Under the pieces are notes generated by a model that was given only the letters and a program-made list of their open reading frames with translations, did not search any database and was not told the DNA's origin. Below, piece after piece: positions 49,109-60,158 of a stretch of DNA of 64,000 nucleotides. This stretch comes from Candidatus Chlamydia sanziniae. GTDB taxonomy: Bacteria > Chlamydiota > Chlamydiia > Chlamydiales > Chlamydiaceae. Each line of letters opens with the position of its first letter. The stretch's first letter is position 1. The stretch is taken from the NCBI RefSeq assembly GCF_001653975.1, contig NZ_CP014639.1, positions 930,001-994,000 of the forward strand, given 5' to 3'. The position numbers and the translations under genes were made by a program.

Positions 49109-50087
49109 GTACAAAACATTAGAAATTCGAGAAGCACTTCGAGAAGCTATTGATGAAGAAATGTCTCGAGACCTTAATATTTGTGTGTTTGGTGAGGAGG
49201 TTGGAGAATATAATGGAGCCTATAAAGTAACCAAAGGCTTATTAGATAAATGGGGTTCTCATAGAATCATTGACACACCTATTAGTGAAGCAGGCTTCAC
49301 AGGAATTGGCATCGGTGCAGCATTAACAGGACTTCGACCTATCATAGAATTTATGAGTTGGAATTTTTCTTTTGTTGCAGCAGACCAAATTATCTCTCAT
49401 GCTGCTAAAATGCATTATATGACTGGAGGAATTTTTAATGTGCCCATAGTATTTCGAGGCCCTAATGGGACAGCTGCCCAAGTATCTTGTCAACATTCTC
49501 ATTGTGTTGAAGCTTTCTACGCCAATATTCCAGGTTTAATCGTTATATCCCCTTCAAATCCCTATGACGCTAAAGGGTTATTAAAATCTGCAATTCGCAA
49601 TAATAATCCCGTGCTTTTTTTAGAAAATGAACTAGAATATAACCTCAAAGGTGAGGTTCCTATTGAAGAATATCTCATACCTATTGGTAAAGCACAGACA
49701 ATTCAAGAAGGAAAAGACGTAACTATTATTACCTATGGCCGAATGGTGTCGATTACTAAAGAGGCAGCTGCTCTAGCAAAGCAACAATGGGGATTTTCTA
49801 TAGAAATTCTTGACTTACGGACTATAAAACCTTTGGATCTTCCCACAATTTTAGCTTCAGTACAAAAGACTTCCCATTGTATTGTCATAGAGGAAGGACA
49901 TTATTTTGCAGGAATTTCTGCGGAAATTATTTCCTTGATCACAGAACATGCTTTTGATTACCTTGATAGTCCTCCTCTAAGGGTGTGTCAAAAAGAAACT
50001 CCCATGCCCTATAACAAGGCTTTAGAATATGCAACACTTCCTAATGTTAACCGAATCGTAGACACCATTGAAAAAGTCATGAGGTAA
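49101..50087 (+). CDS. pdhB: Pyruvate dehydrogenase E1 beta subunit
   Basis: 328 residues. Transketolase pyrimidine domain (VFGEEVGEYNGAYKVTKGL; DTPISEAGFTGIGIGAALTG; FMSWNFSFVAADQI) and C-terminal transketolase domain (VTIITYGRMVS; EILDLRTIKPLDLPTI; IVIEEGHYFAGISAEI). Forms the alpha2beta2 E1 heterotetramer. Overlaps pdhA and is followed by pdhC after 4 bases, so the three are translationally linked. Confidence 0.96.
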   Translation: MPKYKTLEIREALREAIDEEMSRDLNICVFGEEVGEYNGAYKVTKGLLDKWGSHRIIDTPISEAGFTGIGIGAALTGLRPIIEFMSWNFSFVAADQIISHAAKMHYMTGGIFNVPIVFRGPNGTAAQVSCQHSHCVEAFYANIPGLIVISPSNPYDAKGLLKSAIRNNNPVLFLENELEYNLKGEVPIEEYLIPIGKAQTIQEGKDVTIITYGRMVSITKEAAALAKQQWGFSIEILDLRTIKPLDLPTILASVQKTSHCIVIEEGHYFAGISAEIISLITEHAFDYLDSPPLRVCQKETPMPYNKALEYATLPNVNRIVDTIEKVMR

Positions 50088-50091
50088 GTTT

Positions 50092-51387
50092 ATGATTTCG
50101 CTATTAAAAATGCCTAAGCTTTCTCCAACTATGAAAGTCGGTACAATCATTAAATGGCATAAACAAAGCAATGAACAAGTACATTTTGGGGATGTTCTCA
50201 TTGAGATCTCTACAGACAAGGCTGTAGTAGAACACACAGCTACTGAAGATGGTTGGATACGCCAACTCCTTTTTCATGAAGGAGATAAAGTTTCTATAGG
50301 GACGCCAATTGCCATATTTTCTACACAACCCGATGAGCTTTTTGACTTAGAAGAACTCTTACCCAAAAAACAAGTAGTGGAAGAAAAATCTTCCCCTATC
50401 TCTTCAGAATTTACAGAAAATGTTCCCCCAATAGCATCCCAATCTCATTCTCCTAATCTCATGGCTGTTATGGGATTTAAGCCTGAGCCTCCCTTAACTA
50501 CTCCCTTAACTTTTAAAAACCCTAATATCCATAGCAAGTTATCCCCCTTAGCAAAACATTTAGCGAAGGAAAAAAACTTAGATGTTTCCTCTCTCCAGGG
50601 AAGTGGTCCTGGAGGCCGTATTGTGAAAAAAGATCTAGATAAAGCTCCTCGTAAACACATTGGCGGATTTGGTTATCTTGAAGCTCCTGATATTCCTCCA
50701 GGTTTCTATCAAGAAGAAAACCTTTCTCCTATTAGAGAAATTATCTCTCCGCGTTTACAAGCAGCAAAAACATTTATCCCACATTTTTATGTAAGACAAC
50801 AAATCTACGCAACGCCTTTATTAAATTTGCTTCACGAATTACAAGTACAGGGTATTAAAATTTCTATCAATGATAGTATTATTCGTGCTTGTGCTTTAGC
50901 TCTTAAAGAATTTCCTGAGATAAATTCTGGATTTAATAGTGTGGATAATAAAATTATCCGTTTTAAAACTATTGATATTTCAATAGCAGTTGCAATTCCA
51001 GATGGAGTGATCACTCCTATTATCCGCTGTGCAGATTGCAAGAATATTGGGATGATCTCAGCAGAAATCAAAAACTTAGTAGAGAAAGCTCGCAACCAAT
51101 CCCTTCAAGAAACAGAATATAAAGGGGGATCCTTCTGTATTTCCAACTTAGGTATGACAGGAATCACAGAATTCACAGCAATCATTAATCCTCCCCAAGC
51201 TGCAATTCTAGCTGTAGGCAGCATTGTAGAACAACCCATAGTTCTCGATGAAAAAGTCGCCATAGGGTCTACCTGTATACTCTCCCTTTCTATAGATCAC
51301 AGAGTCATTGATGGTTATCCTGCAGCTATGTTTATGAAACGATTACAGAAAATCCTAGAAGCTCCTGCTGTTCTTTTGCTAAACTAA
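50092..51387 (+). CDS. pdhC: Dihydrolipoamide acetyltransferase (E2) of pyruvate dehydrogenase
   Basis: 431 residues. One lipoyl domain with lysine in EISTDKAVVEHTA (about 41-53), an E1/E3-binding domain SPLAKHLAKEKNLDVSSLQG (about 152-171) with GPGGRIVKKDL, and the catalytic domain with SIDHRVIDGYPAAMF (HRxxDG, about 402-416). Transfers acetyl to CoA. Only one lipoyl domain, fewer than in E. coli. E3 (lpd) is not in the window. Confidence 0.96.
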   Translation: MISLLKMPKLSPTMKVGTIIKWHKQSNEQVHFGDVLIEISTDKAVVEHTATEDGWIRQLLFHEGDKVSIGTPIAIFSTQPDELFDLEELLPKKQVVEEKSSPISSEFTENVPPIASQSHSPNLMAVMGFKPEPPLTTPLTFKNPNIHSKLSPLAKHLAKEKNLDVSSLQGSGPGGRIVKKDLDKAPRKHIGGFGYLEAPDIPPGFYQEENLSPIREIISPRLQAAKTFIPHFYVRQQIYATPLLNLLHELQVQGIKISINDSIIRACALALKEFPEINSGFNSVDNKIIRFKTIDISIAVAIPDGVITPIIRCADCKNIGMISAEIKNLVEKARNQSLQETEYKGGSFCISNLGMTGITEFTAIINPPQAAILAVGSIVEQPIVLDEKVAIGSTCILSLSIDHRVIDGYPAAMFMKRLQKILEAPAVLLLN

Positions 51388-51407
51388 TAAGAGTTTTTAT
51401 TAAATAA

Positions 51408-53918
51408 TTATGCTTCTTTCCCAGAACATGACTTAATAGGTACGTGCCAAATTTTTTTGGCATAATCAGTAATAGATCTATCACTAGAAAAAAATCCCAT
51501 CCCTGCAGTATTGTAAATAGACTTTTTAGTCCATAGTTCCAATTGAACAAACTGTTCATTAATAGCATTGTGCGTATTAATATACGCTTCTAGATCTGCT
51601 AATACAAAAAAAGGATCTCCTTCTTGAAAAAGCCGATGTACAATAGGTTTAAATAAATCCCTATCATTGCTTTCAAAAAAGCCTTGACTTATCATCTCTA
51701 ATACCTTTTGGATTTTAGGATTTTTATCAGAGATAGCTCGTGGATAGTATTCTCGACGCAATTTAGCGATCTCTTCTTCAAGAAGACCAAAAATAAACAT
51801 GTTCTCCTTACCGATGTACTCTGCCATTTCTATATTCGCTCCATCCATAGTTCCTATAGTCAGAGCACCATTTAAAGCAAATTTCATATTGCCTGTCCCT
51901 GAAGCTTCCATCCCTGCCGTAGAAATCTGCTCAGATAAATCCGCAGCAGGAATGATTGCCTCTGCTATGGAGACACAGTAATTCGGAAGGAAAAGAACTT
52001 TAAGTTTATCCTTCATATCAGAATCATTATTTATGTAATTGGCAACACTGTTAATCAGCTTAATAATTAATTTTGCCATAGCATAGCCTGGTGCAGATTT
52101 ACCAGAAAAAATCACAGTAGTAGGCACCGTAGTTTTCTGAGAATTCTCTTTTAATTCCACATAAGTATAAATAACTCTAAGGATATTCATCAGTTGCCTT
52201 TTGTATTCATGAATACGTTTAATATGGCAGTCAAAGAGAGATTCAGGATTTACAAGAATTCCTACTTTTTTATAAATCTTGGTTGCTAGGGCCTGCTTAT
52301 TTTTTCGCTTAATTTCTTGCCAACGCTCTCGAAAACTTTTATCTTCAGCAAAAGGGCGTATCTCTTTGATTTGGGCAAGATCTGCCATATGACGATCTCC
52401 AATCGTCTCATTCAAGAGCTTATCCAAGCGAGGGTTGCAAAGTCCTAGCCATCGCCGAGGAGTGATTCCATTGGTAACATTAATAAACCTCTCGGGGAAA
52501 AATTCATAAAATTCTTTAAATAACGTATTCTTAATTAATTCGGAATGAAAAGACGATACCCCATTAATCTTAGCAGAACCGATAACGGCAAGGTTTGCCA
52601 TGTTTACATGCTTTTCACCTCCTTCTTCTATAATGGATAGGGAGCGTCGTTTGTCTTCATTACCTGGATAACGACGTTGTACTCTTTGTAGCCAACGCGC
52701 ATTGATCTCATAAATAATTTCCAAATGACGTGGTAATAATTTTGAAAACAAACTCAAAGACCATCGTTCCAAAGCCTCAGGAAGCACCGTATGGTTCGTA
52801 TAGTTAAAAATTGTATTGGTCATTTCCCAAGCAATGTCCCAGGGGAGCTCCTCCCTATCCACAAGAATACGCATCATTTCTGGAATTCCTAAAGCAGGAT
52901 GCGTATCATTCAGTTGTACTGACACTTTATTAGGAAGATCATCCAAGGAAATATGAGTTTTAGTATACCTACGGATAATGTCTTGGACAGTGGCAGAAAC
53001 TAAAAAGTATTCCTGTTTAAGACGTAATTCTTGTCCTTTAAAAATTGCGTCATTCGGATAAAGCACACGAGAAATGTTTTCAACTAAAGCAATATCTTCA
53101 ATAGCACGAATATAGTCGCCATGGTTGAAATAGTTAAATTCAAAGCCGTGTGGAGACTGAGCTTGCCAAAGTCTCAAAGAATTCACAGTCTCGTTCCCAT
53201 AGCCAGGAACGGGAATATCATAAGCCATTGCTAAAACTTCTTGCGTGTCGACAAGATCGGCAATTGCTTTTCCATGCTCATTGGTATAATGATTTACACG
53301 TCCATAAAAATGGACAGGATAAAGGTACTCTCCACGACAAATTTCCCATGGGTTACCATAGCGTAACCATTCATCGGGAGCTTCTACTTGATACCCATCA
53401 ATAATCTGTTGATTAAAAATCCCATAATCGTAGCGTATCCCATAACCATAGGCAGGAACAGCAAGAGTTGCCATAGAGTCTAGATAACAAGCGGCTAATC
53501 TACCGAGTCCTCCATTTCCTAGTCCAGCGTCAGCTTCCATCTCTACAAGATGATCAAAATCATAATTTAAAATAGCAAGAGCCTTTTTAACTAAATCTAA
53601 AATCCCCAAGTTTAAAAGATTGCTCTTTAAACTTTTACCTAAGAGAAACTCCATAGAAAGATAATACACTCGTTTGACATCATTATTGTAATAACTATTT
53701 TGAGTTGTCAACCAACCTTTAGCAAGCCATTCCATCACCGTTTTAGCCACAGCCGTAAAAATATCTCGAGGAGAAGCAGATTCTGGAGATTGGACCACGC
53801 ATAAATATAAGCGATCTAAAATCCCCTTTTTCATAGTTTCGACATTAACTAGGTTTTTATTAAAACTTAAACTATCTTCCACGACAAGACCATGCTTATA
53901 AGTGATCCTGTTTTTCAT
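51408..53918 (-). CDS. glgP: Glycogen phosphorylase
   Basis: 836 residues. N-terminal [39 protein letters not shown] (about 125-146) and the PLP-binding block [19 protein letters not shown] (Lys near 674). It releases glucose-1-phosphate from glycogen. Chlamydiae store glycogen in the inclusion and feed it into metabolism. A run of 13 T residues on the coding strand lies 11 bases before the ATG. Convergent with pdhC (20-base gap). Confidence 0.97.
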   Translation of the reverse strand: MKNRITYKHGLVVEDSLSFNKNLVNVETMKKGILDRLYLCVVQSPESASPRDIFTAVAKTVMEWLAKGWLTTQNSYYNNDVKRVYYLSMEFLLGKSLKSNLLNLGILDLVKKALAILNYDFDHLVEMEADAGLGNGGLGRLAACYLDSMATLAVPAYGYGIRYDYGIFNQQIIDGYQVEAPDEWLRYGNPWEICRGEYLYPVHFYGRVNHYTNEHGKAIADLVDTQEVLAMAYDIPVPGYGNETVNSLRLWQAQSPHGFEFNYFNHGDYIRAIEDIALVENISRVLYPNDAIFKGQELRLKQEYFLVSATVQDIIRRYTKTHISLDDLPNKVSVQLNDTHPALGIPEMMRILVDREELPWDIAWEMTNTIFNYTNHTVLPEALERWSLSLFSKLLPRHLEIIYEINARWLQRVQRRYPGNEDKRRSLSIIEEGGEKHVNMANLAVIGSAKINGVSSFHSELIKNTLFKEFYEFFPERFINVTNGITPRRWLGLCNPRLDKLLNETIGDRHMADLAQIKEIRPFAEDKSFRERWQEIKRKNKQALATKIYKKVGILVNPESLFDCHIKRIHEYKRQLMNILRVIYTYVELKENSQKTTVPTTVIFSGKSAPGYAMAKLIIKLINSVANYINNDSDMKDKLKVLFLPNYCVSIAEAIIPAADLSEQISTAGMEASGTGNMKFALNGALTIGTMDGANIEMAEYIGKENMFIFGLLEEEIAKLRREYYPRAISDKNPKIQKVLEMISQGFFESNDRDLFKPIVHRLFQEGDPFFVLADLEAYINTHNAINEQFVQLELWTKKSIYNTAGMGFFSSDRSITDYAKKIWHVPIKSCSGKEA

Positions 53919-53929
53919 ATGTGAAAATC

Positions 53930-53956
53930 AAAAAAAAAAAAAGCTCTTTCAAGAGT
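53930..53956 (-). repeat. 13-base poly-T tract and small hairpin just upstream of glgP
   Basis: Positions 53930-53942 are 13 A residues on the plus strand, T on the glgP coding strand. Immediately upstream is a CTCTT/AAGAG stem (53944-53948 with 53951-53955). On the glgP strand this reads as a weak hairpin followed by a long T-run, ending 11 bases before the start codon. It could attenuate the transcript or vary in length. Confidence 0.55.
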
Positions 53957-54148
53957 GCATTCAATGTATTAAATTTATTTAAAAAAAAGTTTATAACATT
54001 AAAAAAATCTATACGACTTAAGAATCATGAAAAGAAAAAATAATTAGCAAAATTAAGACGTATTTATTTTTAAACATTAGGTTGAATAAAAAAATGTGAA
54101 AAAGTACAATTATTGCCCAAAATAACCCTTAATCACCAAAGGTAAGAT

Positions 54149-54454
54149 ATGACAACATCAGCAGCACCATCACCTACGTTCAGTCCAATGCAACCAGTAC
54201 CACCGCCATTAATTTCAAAACATCCTAAGTGCTCTTGGAAATTTCTTAAGCCAATTCTAATTTCATTAATACTTACTATTCTAGCTATTACTTCCGTAGC
54301 ATTGATTACAACTAGCGGTGTTGTTTTAGGTATAGGAATCGGTATCGTACTTGCTATACAGCTCCTAACTGCAGGAATTGCTCTCGTCTACCTTATCTTT
54401 TATTGTAAAAGTAGCTATGAAGCATTAAATAAAAACCACTATATCAAGCTTTAG
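54149..54454 (+). CDS. Small Inc-like protein with bilobed hydrophobic domain
   Basis: 101 residues. A Pro/Ser/Thr-rich N-terminus (about 1-30), then two adjacent hydrophobic segments, about 34-60 (LISLILTILAITSVALITT) and 62-86 (GIGIGIVLAIQLLTAGIALVYLIF), and a short soluble tail. This is the minimal inclusion membrane protein layout. AGGTAAG precedes the ATG. The 3' end overlaps the convergent dnaA stop by 11 bases. A plain inner-membrane protein is the alternative. Confidence 0.7.
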   Translation: MTTSAAPSPTFSPMQPVPPPLISKHPKCSWKFLKPILISLILTILAITSVALITTSGVVLGIGIGIVLAIQLLTAGIALVYLIFYCKSSYEALNKNHYIKL

Positions 54455-55829
54455 TTTCTTCTTCTGTAATAAAAAACTCTATACTTTTCTGTATAGAAAT
54501 CAAGTGTTTGCTAATGTCTTGAATAGCAATAGTGGTGTCATTGTTATTTTTTTCATACTTCTGAGCAATCAGTCGAATGGAAGAAATCACTGTGGAATGA
54601 TCTCTTGAAAAAATATCTCCAATTTTTGCATAGGATAAAGAAAGCTTTTGACGACATAAATACATGGCTATCTGACGAGGTATAACATATTCTCGAGATT
54701 GCGACCGCCCCAAGATACTTTCTTGGGTTACACTATAATATTGTGCAACAGCACGAATAATTCCTGAAGGAGTAAGACGCACACTCTGAGCAGTCTCCAG
54801 AATATCTTTCAGAATTGCTTTTATATCATTCTCATACAATAACTGCTGAGAAAGTTTCTTATAAGCTACTCGCTTGGCAAGAAGAGTAATGGCATGAAAT
54901 AATGCTTTTACATTTGAGGATAAAGCACAAATCAGAAAATCTAAAGCATCCTCTTGAATCCGAATAAAAAGTTGCTCCGTCTGTCTCATTAATAAACTTC
55001 TTAAACCTTCTTCTTTTAAAGGATGAATCGGAACCGCAACTCCCCATTCAAAACGGCTAATCAAACGGTCTTCAATAGACTTAAGATCCGCAGGACCATA
55101 TGAGGATGAAATAACAATCAATTTCCCCTCCATATGCAACGAGTTGAACGTATGAAAAAACTCTTCTTGAGTCGCAGCTTTTCCAGAAAAAATCTCAATA
55201 TTTTCAATAAATAAAGCATCGACATTACGATAAAAAGCACGAAATCTCTGCATCTCCCCTGAACGAATCGCAGAAACTAGATGCTCTGTAAATAAGTCAG
55301 AAGAAACATAGAGAACTTTATTAAGATACTCACGAAGAGCTGTAACTGTAGCTTGCATTAAATGCGTCTTTCCTGAGCCTTCAGAACCACAAAGGTAAAT
55401 AGGATTAAAAGCAAACTCCTGGCCTTTTTCAGAAACCTTAGCAAATTCTTGCAAAATACGAAAAGGCAAGTCATTTTCAGGCGTTACTAAAAAAGTAGAA
55501 AACGTCATTTCAGGATTCACATTTCCGTATTCCATAGTAAAATATGCCGTTTTCTCCTTTTGGATTTGTGAATCTTTATAAAAAGATCTAGCCTTATCAG
55601 CAGAGGTCAAATGAACACGAATAGGCTTACTGTTATTATTCACAAGGCTTGTTTTAACCTTATGCTTTACATGCTCTTCAAACCAGGTGACTTGGAACGA
55701 ATCCTTAGCTTCAAGATATAAATTACAAGCATCAAAGCATAAAACTTTTAATGAGCGTAACCACTTGTCTACAGTACTTCTACCGATTTCTTTCTCTTGT
55801 AGCAAAAGAAAATCTTCCCATGCTCGCAT
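54444..55829 (-). CDS. dnaA: Chromosomal replication initiator DnaA (one of the chlamydial dnaA copies)
   Basis: 461 residues. Domain I about 1-70; AAA domain with Walker A CGSEGSGKTHLMQ (147-159), the Walker B position DALFIENIEIF (204-214), and sensor/arginine-finger region SIEDRLISRFEWG (251-263). DNA-binding domain IV has IPRQIAMYLCRQKLSLSYAKIG and RDHSTVIS (383-416). The Walker B acidic pair, normally DD in DnaA, reads EN here. Chlamydiae carry two dnaA genes; this one is upstream of yidC-lgt as in relatives. No origin-like box cluster lies beside it. Confidence 0.92.
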   Translation of the reverse strand: MRAWEDFLLLQEKEIGRSTVDKWLRSLKVLCFDACNLYLEAKDSFQVTWFEEHVKHKVKTSLVNNNSKPIRVHLTSADKARSFYKDSQIQKEKTAYFTMEYGNVNPEMTFSTFLVTPENDLPFRILQEFAKVSEKGQEFAFNPIYLCGSEGSGKTHLMQATVTALREYLNKVLYVSSDLFTEHLVSAIRSGEMQRFRAFYRNVDALFIENIEIFSGKAATQEEFFHTFNSLHMEGKLIVISSSYGPADLKSIEDRLISRFEWGVAVPIHPLKEEGLRSLLMRQTEQLFIRIQEDALDFLICALSSNVKALFHAITLLAKRVAYKKLSQQLLYENDIKAILKDILETAQSVRLTPSGIIRAVAQYYSVTQESILGRSQSREYVIPRQIAMYLCRQKLSLSYAKIGDIFSRDHSTVISSIRLIAQKYEKNNNDTTIAIQDISKHLISIQKSIEFFITEEETKA

Positions 55830-55895
55830 AAATTATCAGCTCATATAAATCGCTTATTAAATTTCTATTAATACAATACGACCTTTTTTTCAGTA

Positions 55896-58274
55896 TTAAC
55901 GGTGTTTTTTCTTATTTAAAATCACTTCATTTTTAAGATGTTTGCCATCTAATATTTTATTTGTTCCCCATTGTTGAACAATCCCTAGGACCATAGAAGA
56001 AAGCCAGTAAATGTTCAATCCTGAAGGAAAATTATAAAACATAGCAGTAAACAAAATTGCCATCATATTGCCCATAGCTTGCTGTTGCCGTTGCTGATCA
56101 GTGACTACCTTATGAAAGGCTACCATTTTCTGTTGTGCAAACATAACAATTCCTAATAGAATAGGTAATAAGTGAAACTCATTACCAATAAACCATACAG
56201 AAGTCTTCCAAGAAAATAAAACATCAGGCGCAGTTAAATTATCAATCCAACCGGGAATAAATGACGCCCCTCTCAATAAAAATGATGATTTCAATAAATC
56301 AAACATAGCAATTAAGAAAGGTAACTGTATTAACAAAGGAAAACATCCTGTAATAGGATTAACCTTATTTGTCTTATACAAAGTCATGATTTCCATTTGA
56401 GCCCGCTTTGGCTCATTTTTGTACTTCTGTTGAATCTGCTGAATATGGGGTGATAATATTTGCATACGCCGCATGGAACGTATAGACCATGCGTTTAATG
56501 GATATAAAAGAAGCTTTAAAAACACAGTTAATAAAATAATAGAAATTCCCCAAGAACCTGTAATTATCTTGAAAAATTTCATAATAATGAAAAGTAAACT
56601 AGCAAAAGGTGCAGTAATAAATACAAAGATCCCTCGGAAAGAAATGCTATCAAGATAGTGAGGGTTCTCTCCTTTAATACCAGTATACGTCTTATCTAAA
56701 ACTTTCAGTGTCGGCTCAGCTAAAGGCCCTGCATAAGTTAAAAACCGATAAGATCCTTTACTTTTAGGAAGTGGTAGTAAAATTTCATATCCAGGATATT
56801 TAGAAGCTGGATATGCTTGATTTCTGGCTTTTAAAGCAGATAATCGTGTGGGAACTGTAGATCCCGGAATATAAAGAGCCCCATAACCCGCAGGAATATC
56901 CATTAAAGGAGTTAGGATAATACCAAAATAACCATTAGAATTTAACACCCATTGGGGATACACACCACTACGTAAAATTAAAGAATCTTTTGCCTTAGGA
57001 AGCTTTACTTTATCCAATTGCCCTTTGTTTTTATTAATCACCCAATATTTCATTGTTGGGTTAAAAGCATTGGACATAATTTCTACCTCAGGGACCCCTG
57101 AAGTCAACCAAATATCCTCAACTTCTTCAGCTAATACAATTTCTGTTTCAAAAGCATAGGGCTGTTGTGAAGCGTCAGAAGGTAACCTATAAATTTTCTG
57201 TACTGCTCCATTACGGCTTTCTAAATGAATATATTCAGAAGTGAAAGTTAGAACACGATATCCAAGAGCAAACGGAGTAGCCAACTCCCTTCCTGATACA
57301 ATATTCAATGCATGATATTCTAATGGTGTAGACTGTTTACCCTCGCTCAAAAGCCCTCTACGCAATAAAGGATAGTACCCACCATTTGTATTCTCCATCT
57401 TTTTTCCGTTAGGAAGCTCAGAATAAAATCCGGGAAAAATAGCTTCAGGCGATGTCTGTGCTGCTAATTCTCTATCAAAACCAATTTCATTCACTATGCT
57501 TTCATTATCTACAGAAGCAAACGGTAGATTGATCCCCTCTATGGAGCCACTTTCCTCAGAAATCACAATCTGTATATAGTCATTAGATAAAACATAGTGG
57601 CTAGTGCTATCTAGAGACTTTCCCAAATCTTGATCATCTCTAAAAATCACAGCTTGGGTTATAGGTAAATTTAAAGTAACCAGTCTTTCTTCTTTAGAAT
57701 CATAAATACCCAGAGGTAAGTATTCATTTCCAGACCTCCAGAAAACAAGAGAAGTTCCAAAAATTGTGCTATCCTTATTCACAACTTTTCCTTGTCTATA
57801 CTCACCCAAAAAAACGAGCGGCTCTTTATTATTACGAAATTCAACAACCAAAACAGGCAAGTTCTCTACTAAAGGAAGAAATACCTTTCCTGGATTCATA
57901 AAAGACGTAGAAGAAAGGTTAGAACTATATAATGCAACATGGACATGATCAAATGCATGGGTTTGATCCACTAAACTCCAAGATTGTCCTTCAGAATAAA
58001 TTGCTTGAGCTGGATCTCCAGTATTTAAAAGAAAAAGATGTCCTCCCATACGTACAACGTAGTGATTTCTCTCTTGTTCTTCATCAGGAGAGGTACTCCA
58101 AGAAGTGACACTCAATCCCACAGATTCTGTAGCTACTAGTGCTTGTTTAGAAATAACTCGTTGTTTCTCTGCCAATCGTTTGCAAGAACGGAAATCTTTA
58201 TAACCAAAAAATAATTGACATCCGACAAAAGCAATACCGATTAACGAAACAAATAACAAAGCACGCTTATTCAT
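55896..58274 (-). CDS. yidC: Membrane protein insertase YidC (long chlamydial form)
   Basis: 792 residues, longer than the usual 540-560. N-terminal membrane anchor (about 5-22), a large periplasmic domain (about 50-545), and the conserved insertase core (about 550-775): [44 protein letters not shown] and [23 protein letters not shown]. It inserts and folds inner-membrane proteins with or without Sec. The enlarged periplasmic domain is the unusual part. Lies between lgt and dnaA on the same strand. Confidence 0.95.
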   Translation of the reverse strand: MNKRALLFVSLIGIAFVGCQLFFGYKDFRSCKRLAEKQRVISKQALVATESVGLSVTSWSTSPDEEQERNHYVVRMGGHLFLLNTGDPAQAIYSEGQSWSLVDQTHAFDHVHVALYSSNLSSTSFMNPGKVFLPLVENLPVLVVEFRNNKEPLVFLGEYRQGKVVNKDSTIFGTSLVFWRSGNEYLPLGIYDSKEERLVTLNLPITQAVIFRDDQDLGKSLDSTSHYVLSNDYIQIVISEESGSIEGINLPFASVDNESIVNEIGFDRELAAQTSPEAIFPGFYSELPNGKKMENTNGGYYPLLRRGLLSEGKQSTPLEYHALNIVSGRELATPFALGYRVLTFTSEYIHLESRNGAVQKIYRLPSDASQQPYAFETEIVLAEEVEDIWLTSGVPEVEIMSNAFNPTMKYWVINKNKGQLDKVKLPKAKDSLILRSGVYPQWVLNSNGYFGIILTPLMDIPAGYGALYIPGSTVPTRLSALKARNQAYPASKYPGYEILLPLPKSKGSYRFLTYAGPLAEPTLKVLDKTYTGIKGENPHYLDSISFRGIFVFITAPFASLLFIIMKFFKIITGSWGISIILLTVFLKLLLYPLNAWSIRSMRRMQILSPHIQQIQQKYKNEPKRAQMEIMTLYKTNKVNPITGCFPLLIQLPFLIAMFDLLKSSFLLRGASFIPGWIDNLTAPDVLFSWKTSVWFIGNEFHLLPILLGIVMFAQQKMVAFHKVVTDQQRQQQAMGNMMAILFTAMFYNFPSGLNIYWLSSMVLGIVQQWGTNKILDGKHLKNEVILNKKKHR

Positions 58275-58371
58275 CTGCTAGCTCTAAAAAATAAACTAAA
58301 AAAACAAAAATATCATAAATCGATTTATCTCCCCTAGGAGAATTCTTAGGATAAGATAGATTATGCCTTTC

Positions 58372-59250
58372 TTAAATCAAAGATGTGCCTTTCCTATTTC
58401 TCAAGAAACACACCACTCCTAAGACCACACCAAAAACAAATAAAGGAAAAGAAAGAATTTGACCAATAGTAAGCAAACTATTTTCACTCACAACTGTTCC
58501 CTGATGTGTTTTGACATATTCTGCACAAAAACGAATCAGCGCAATTCCAATACAAGCAAACGCAGTTACATAACCTTTACCCAATTTTAAATAACGCTTG
58601 TAAGTAAGAAAATATAAAAGCCCAGAAAGCAGTAAATAGCCAATCCCTTCATAAAGCTGCACAGGATGTACAGGAACACCTGACTTTCCTTGTACAGAAT
58701 TAGAAAAAATAATTCCCCAGGGCAATCTAGTGGGTTTTCCTATAATTTCTTGATTAAAAAGATTCCCTATACGAATCAAAAATGCGGTAATTCCAAAAAC
58801 AGCTCCGCACAAATCCATAAGAAATAAAAAAGTAAGCAGTGGTATTTTTTTCCGATACTTCCGAGTAAAAATTATAGCCTCCAGAATCAAACCAAAAATA
58901 CCTCCATGACTCGCCAATCCCCCATGCCAAACTTTAATAATTTCTTGGGGATGTTCTAAATAAAAACTCCAACCATAGAATACCACGTAAGCCAGGCGAG
59001 CCATCGGAAGAATAAATAAAATAGAGTATAAAGCGAAATTTTCTATGGCTATTTTCAAATCACTCTTCGAAAATTGTATCCTATAAGTGGCATTATAGTA
59101 AGAGAGTCCCAAATAAATTGACAAAATACTTGCCAACAAAATGCCAAGAGTAAAAAACACTCCGTACCAAGTCAGTTGTAAAGGAAAACTCTTTGAAGTC
59201 CACAAAACTTTTGAATACGTCCAATTTATCGCAGCTACAATAGCTTGCAT
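58372..59250 (-). CDS. lgt: Prolipoprotein diacylglyceryl transferase
   Basis: 292 residues, seven membrane helices. The H-G-G-x-x-S-H-G block WHGGLASHGGIFG (about 108-120) and the signature RIGNLFNQEIIGKPT (about 161-175) are present. It attaches diacylglycerol to the lipobox cysteine of prolipoproteins such as the MetQ-type protein in this window. 97 bases upstream of yidC on the same strand. Confidence 0.95.
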   Translation of the reverse strand: MQAIVAAINWTYSKVLWTSKSFPLQLTWYGVFFTLGILLASILSIYLGLSYYNATYRIQFSKSDLKIAIENFALYSILFILPMARLAYVVFYGWSFYLEHPQEIIKVWHGGLASHGGIFGLILEAIIFTRKYRKKIPLLTFLFLMDLCGAVFGITAFLIRIGNLFNQEIIGKPTRLPWGIIFSNSVQGKSGVPVHPVQLYEGIGYLLLSGLLYFLTYKRYLKLGKGYVTAFACIGIALIRFCAEYVKTHQGTVVSENSLLTIGQILSFPLFVFGVVLGVVCFLRNRKGTSLI

Positions 59251-59322
59251 GATTTAATACCAAATAGAAAAAAAATCAAAATCCCTATATAATAGGACAA
59301 TTGAAAATAAGTGCAATCTACT

Positions 59323-59769
59323 ATGAGAAAAAATAGCAAATACTGTTTAATTTTAGCCCCAGGCATTTTATGGATCATGGCCGGGATTAAATTACTTTTA
59401 AAAGCTTCTATGAGTGTTTTCGACAATTATTTTTCCTTTATCATCTATTGCCCATTAGCCATGCTAGCTTGGGGTTTAGCAGCTCTAAAATGTAGATTCC
59501 TTTTGTGCAAAACTTGGGAAAAACAACTGGCGCTGGCTAACCAGTTTATTTCACAATCTATATCTGGAAAAACCTATCTAAGACAAACATTTATCTCAAA
59601 AAGATTTTTTATAATGGCATTAATGATTGCTTTTTCCTTAATTCTACGCCATTATATTTGTAATCCATTAATCTTATTCGTAATTCGAGCAACAGTCGGG
59701 TATGCTCTTATTAAAACTGCTATCTCTTATCTCTATCGAATTCAAAAAATCTCAATTCAACATCTTTAA
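59323..59769 (+). CDS. Small membrane protein (function unknown)
   Basis: 148 residues from ATG 59323, preferred to the in-frame GTG at 59311. Four hydrophobic segments at about 8-25, 35-55, 90-110 and 115-130 with basic loops. A TATAAT sequence at 59288-59293 may be its promoter. acpS follows 20 bases later on the same strand, so the two probably share a transcript. No family recognised. Confidence 0.7.
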   Translation: MRKNSKYCLILAPGILWIMAGIKLLLKASMSVFDNYFSFIIYCPLAMLAWGLAALKCRFLLCKTWEKQLALANQFISQSISGKTYLRQTFISKRFFIMALMIAFSLILRHYICNPLILFVIRATVGYALIKTAISYLYRIQKISIQHL

Positions 59770-59789
59770 GAAGAAATTGTCATAACTTT

Positions 59790-60158
59790 ATGGAAATTGT
59801 TTATACAGGAATAGACATCATTGAAATCAGCCGGATTCAAAAAGTTATAAAAACTCATGGTCAACGCATACTTAACAGACTATTTACTCCTAAAGAACAA
59901 CAGTATTGCTTAGAACTTACGAATCCTATTTCATCCTTTGCCGGACGTTTCGCTGCTAAAGAAGCTATAGCAAAGGCCCTAGGAACAGGTATAGGACGTT
60001 TCATTGGTTGGAAAGATATTGAAATCTTGAAAACCTCCCAAAGACCTGAAGTCTCCCTCCCCTCTCGTATATATAAGCAAACCGGAATTACCAAAGTCGT
60101 CCTTTCAATAAGTCATAGTAGAGAATACGCAACAGCAGTTGCTATTGCATTAACCTAA
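59790..60158 (+). CDS. acpS: Holo-ACP synthase
   Basis: 122 residues. [14 protein letters not shown] (about 7-20) and [18 protein letters not shown] (about 50-67) hold the metal- and CoA-binding residues of AcpS. It transfers phosphopantetheine from CoA to the ACP encoded at 38831-39070. Overlaps the convergent trxB stop by 9 bases. Confidence 0.95.
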   Translation: MEIVYTGIDIIEISRIQKVIKTHGQRILNRLFTPKEQQYCLELTNPISSFAGRFAAKEAIAKALGTGIGRFIGWKDIEILKTSQRPEVSLPSRIYKQTGITKVVLSISHSREYATAVAIALT

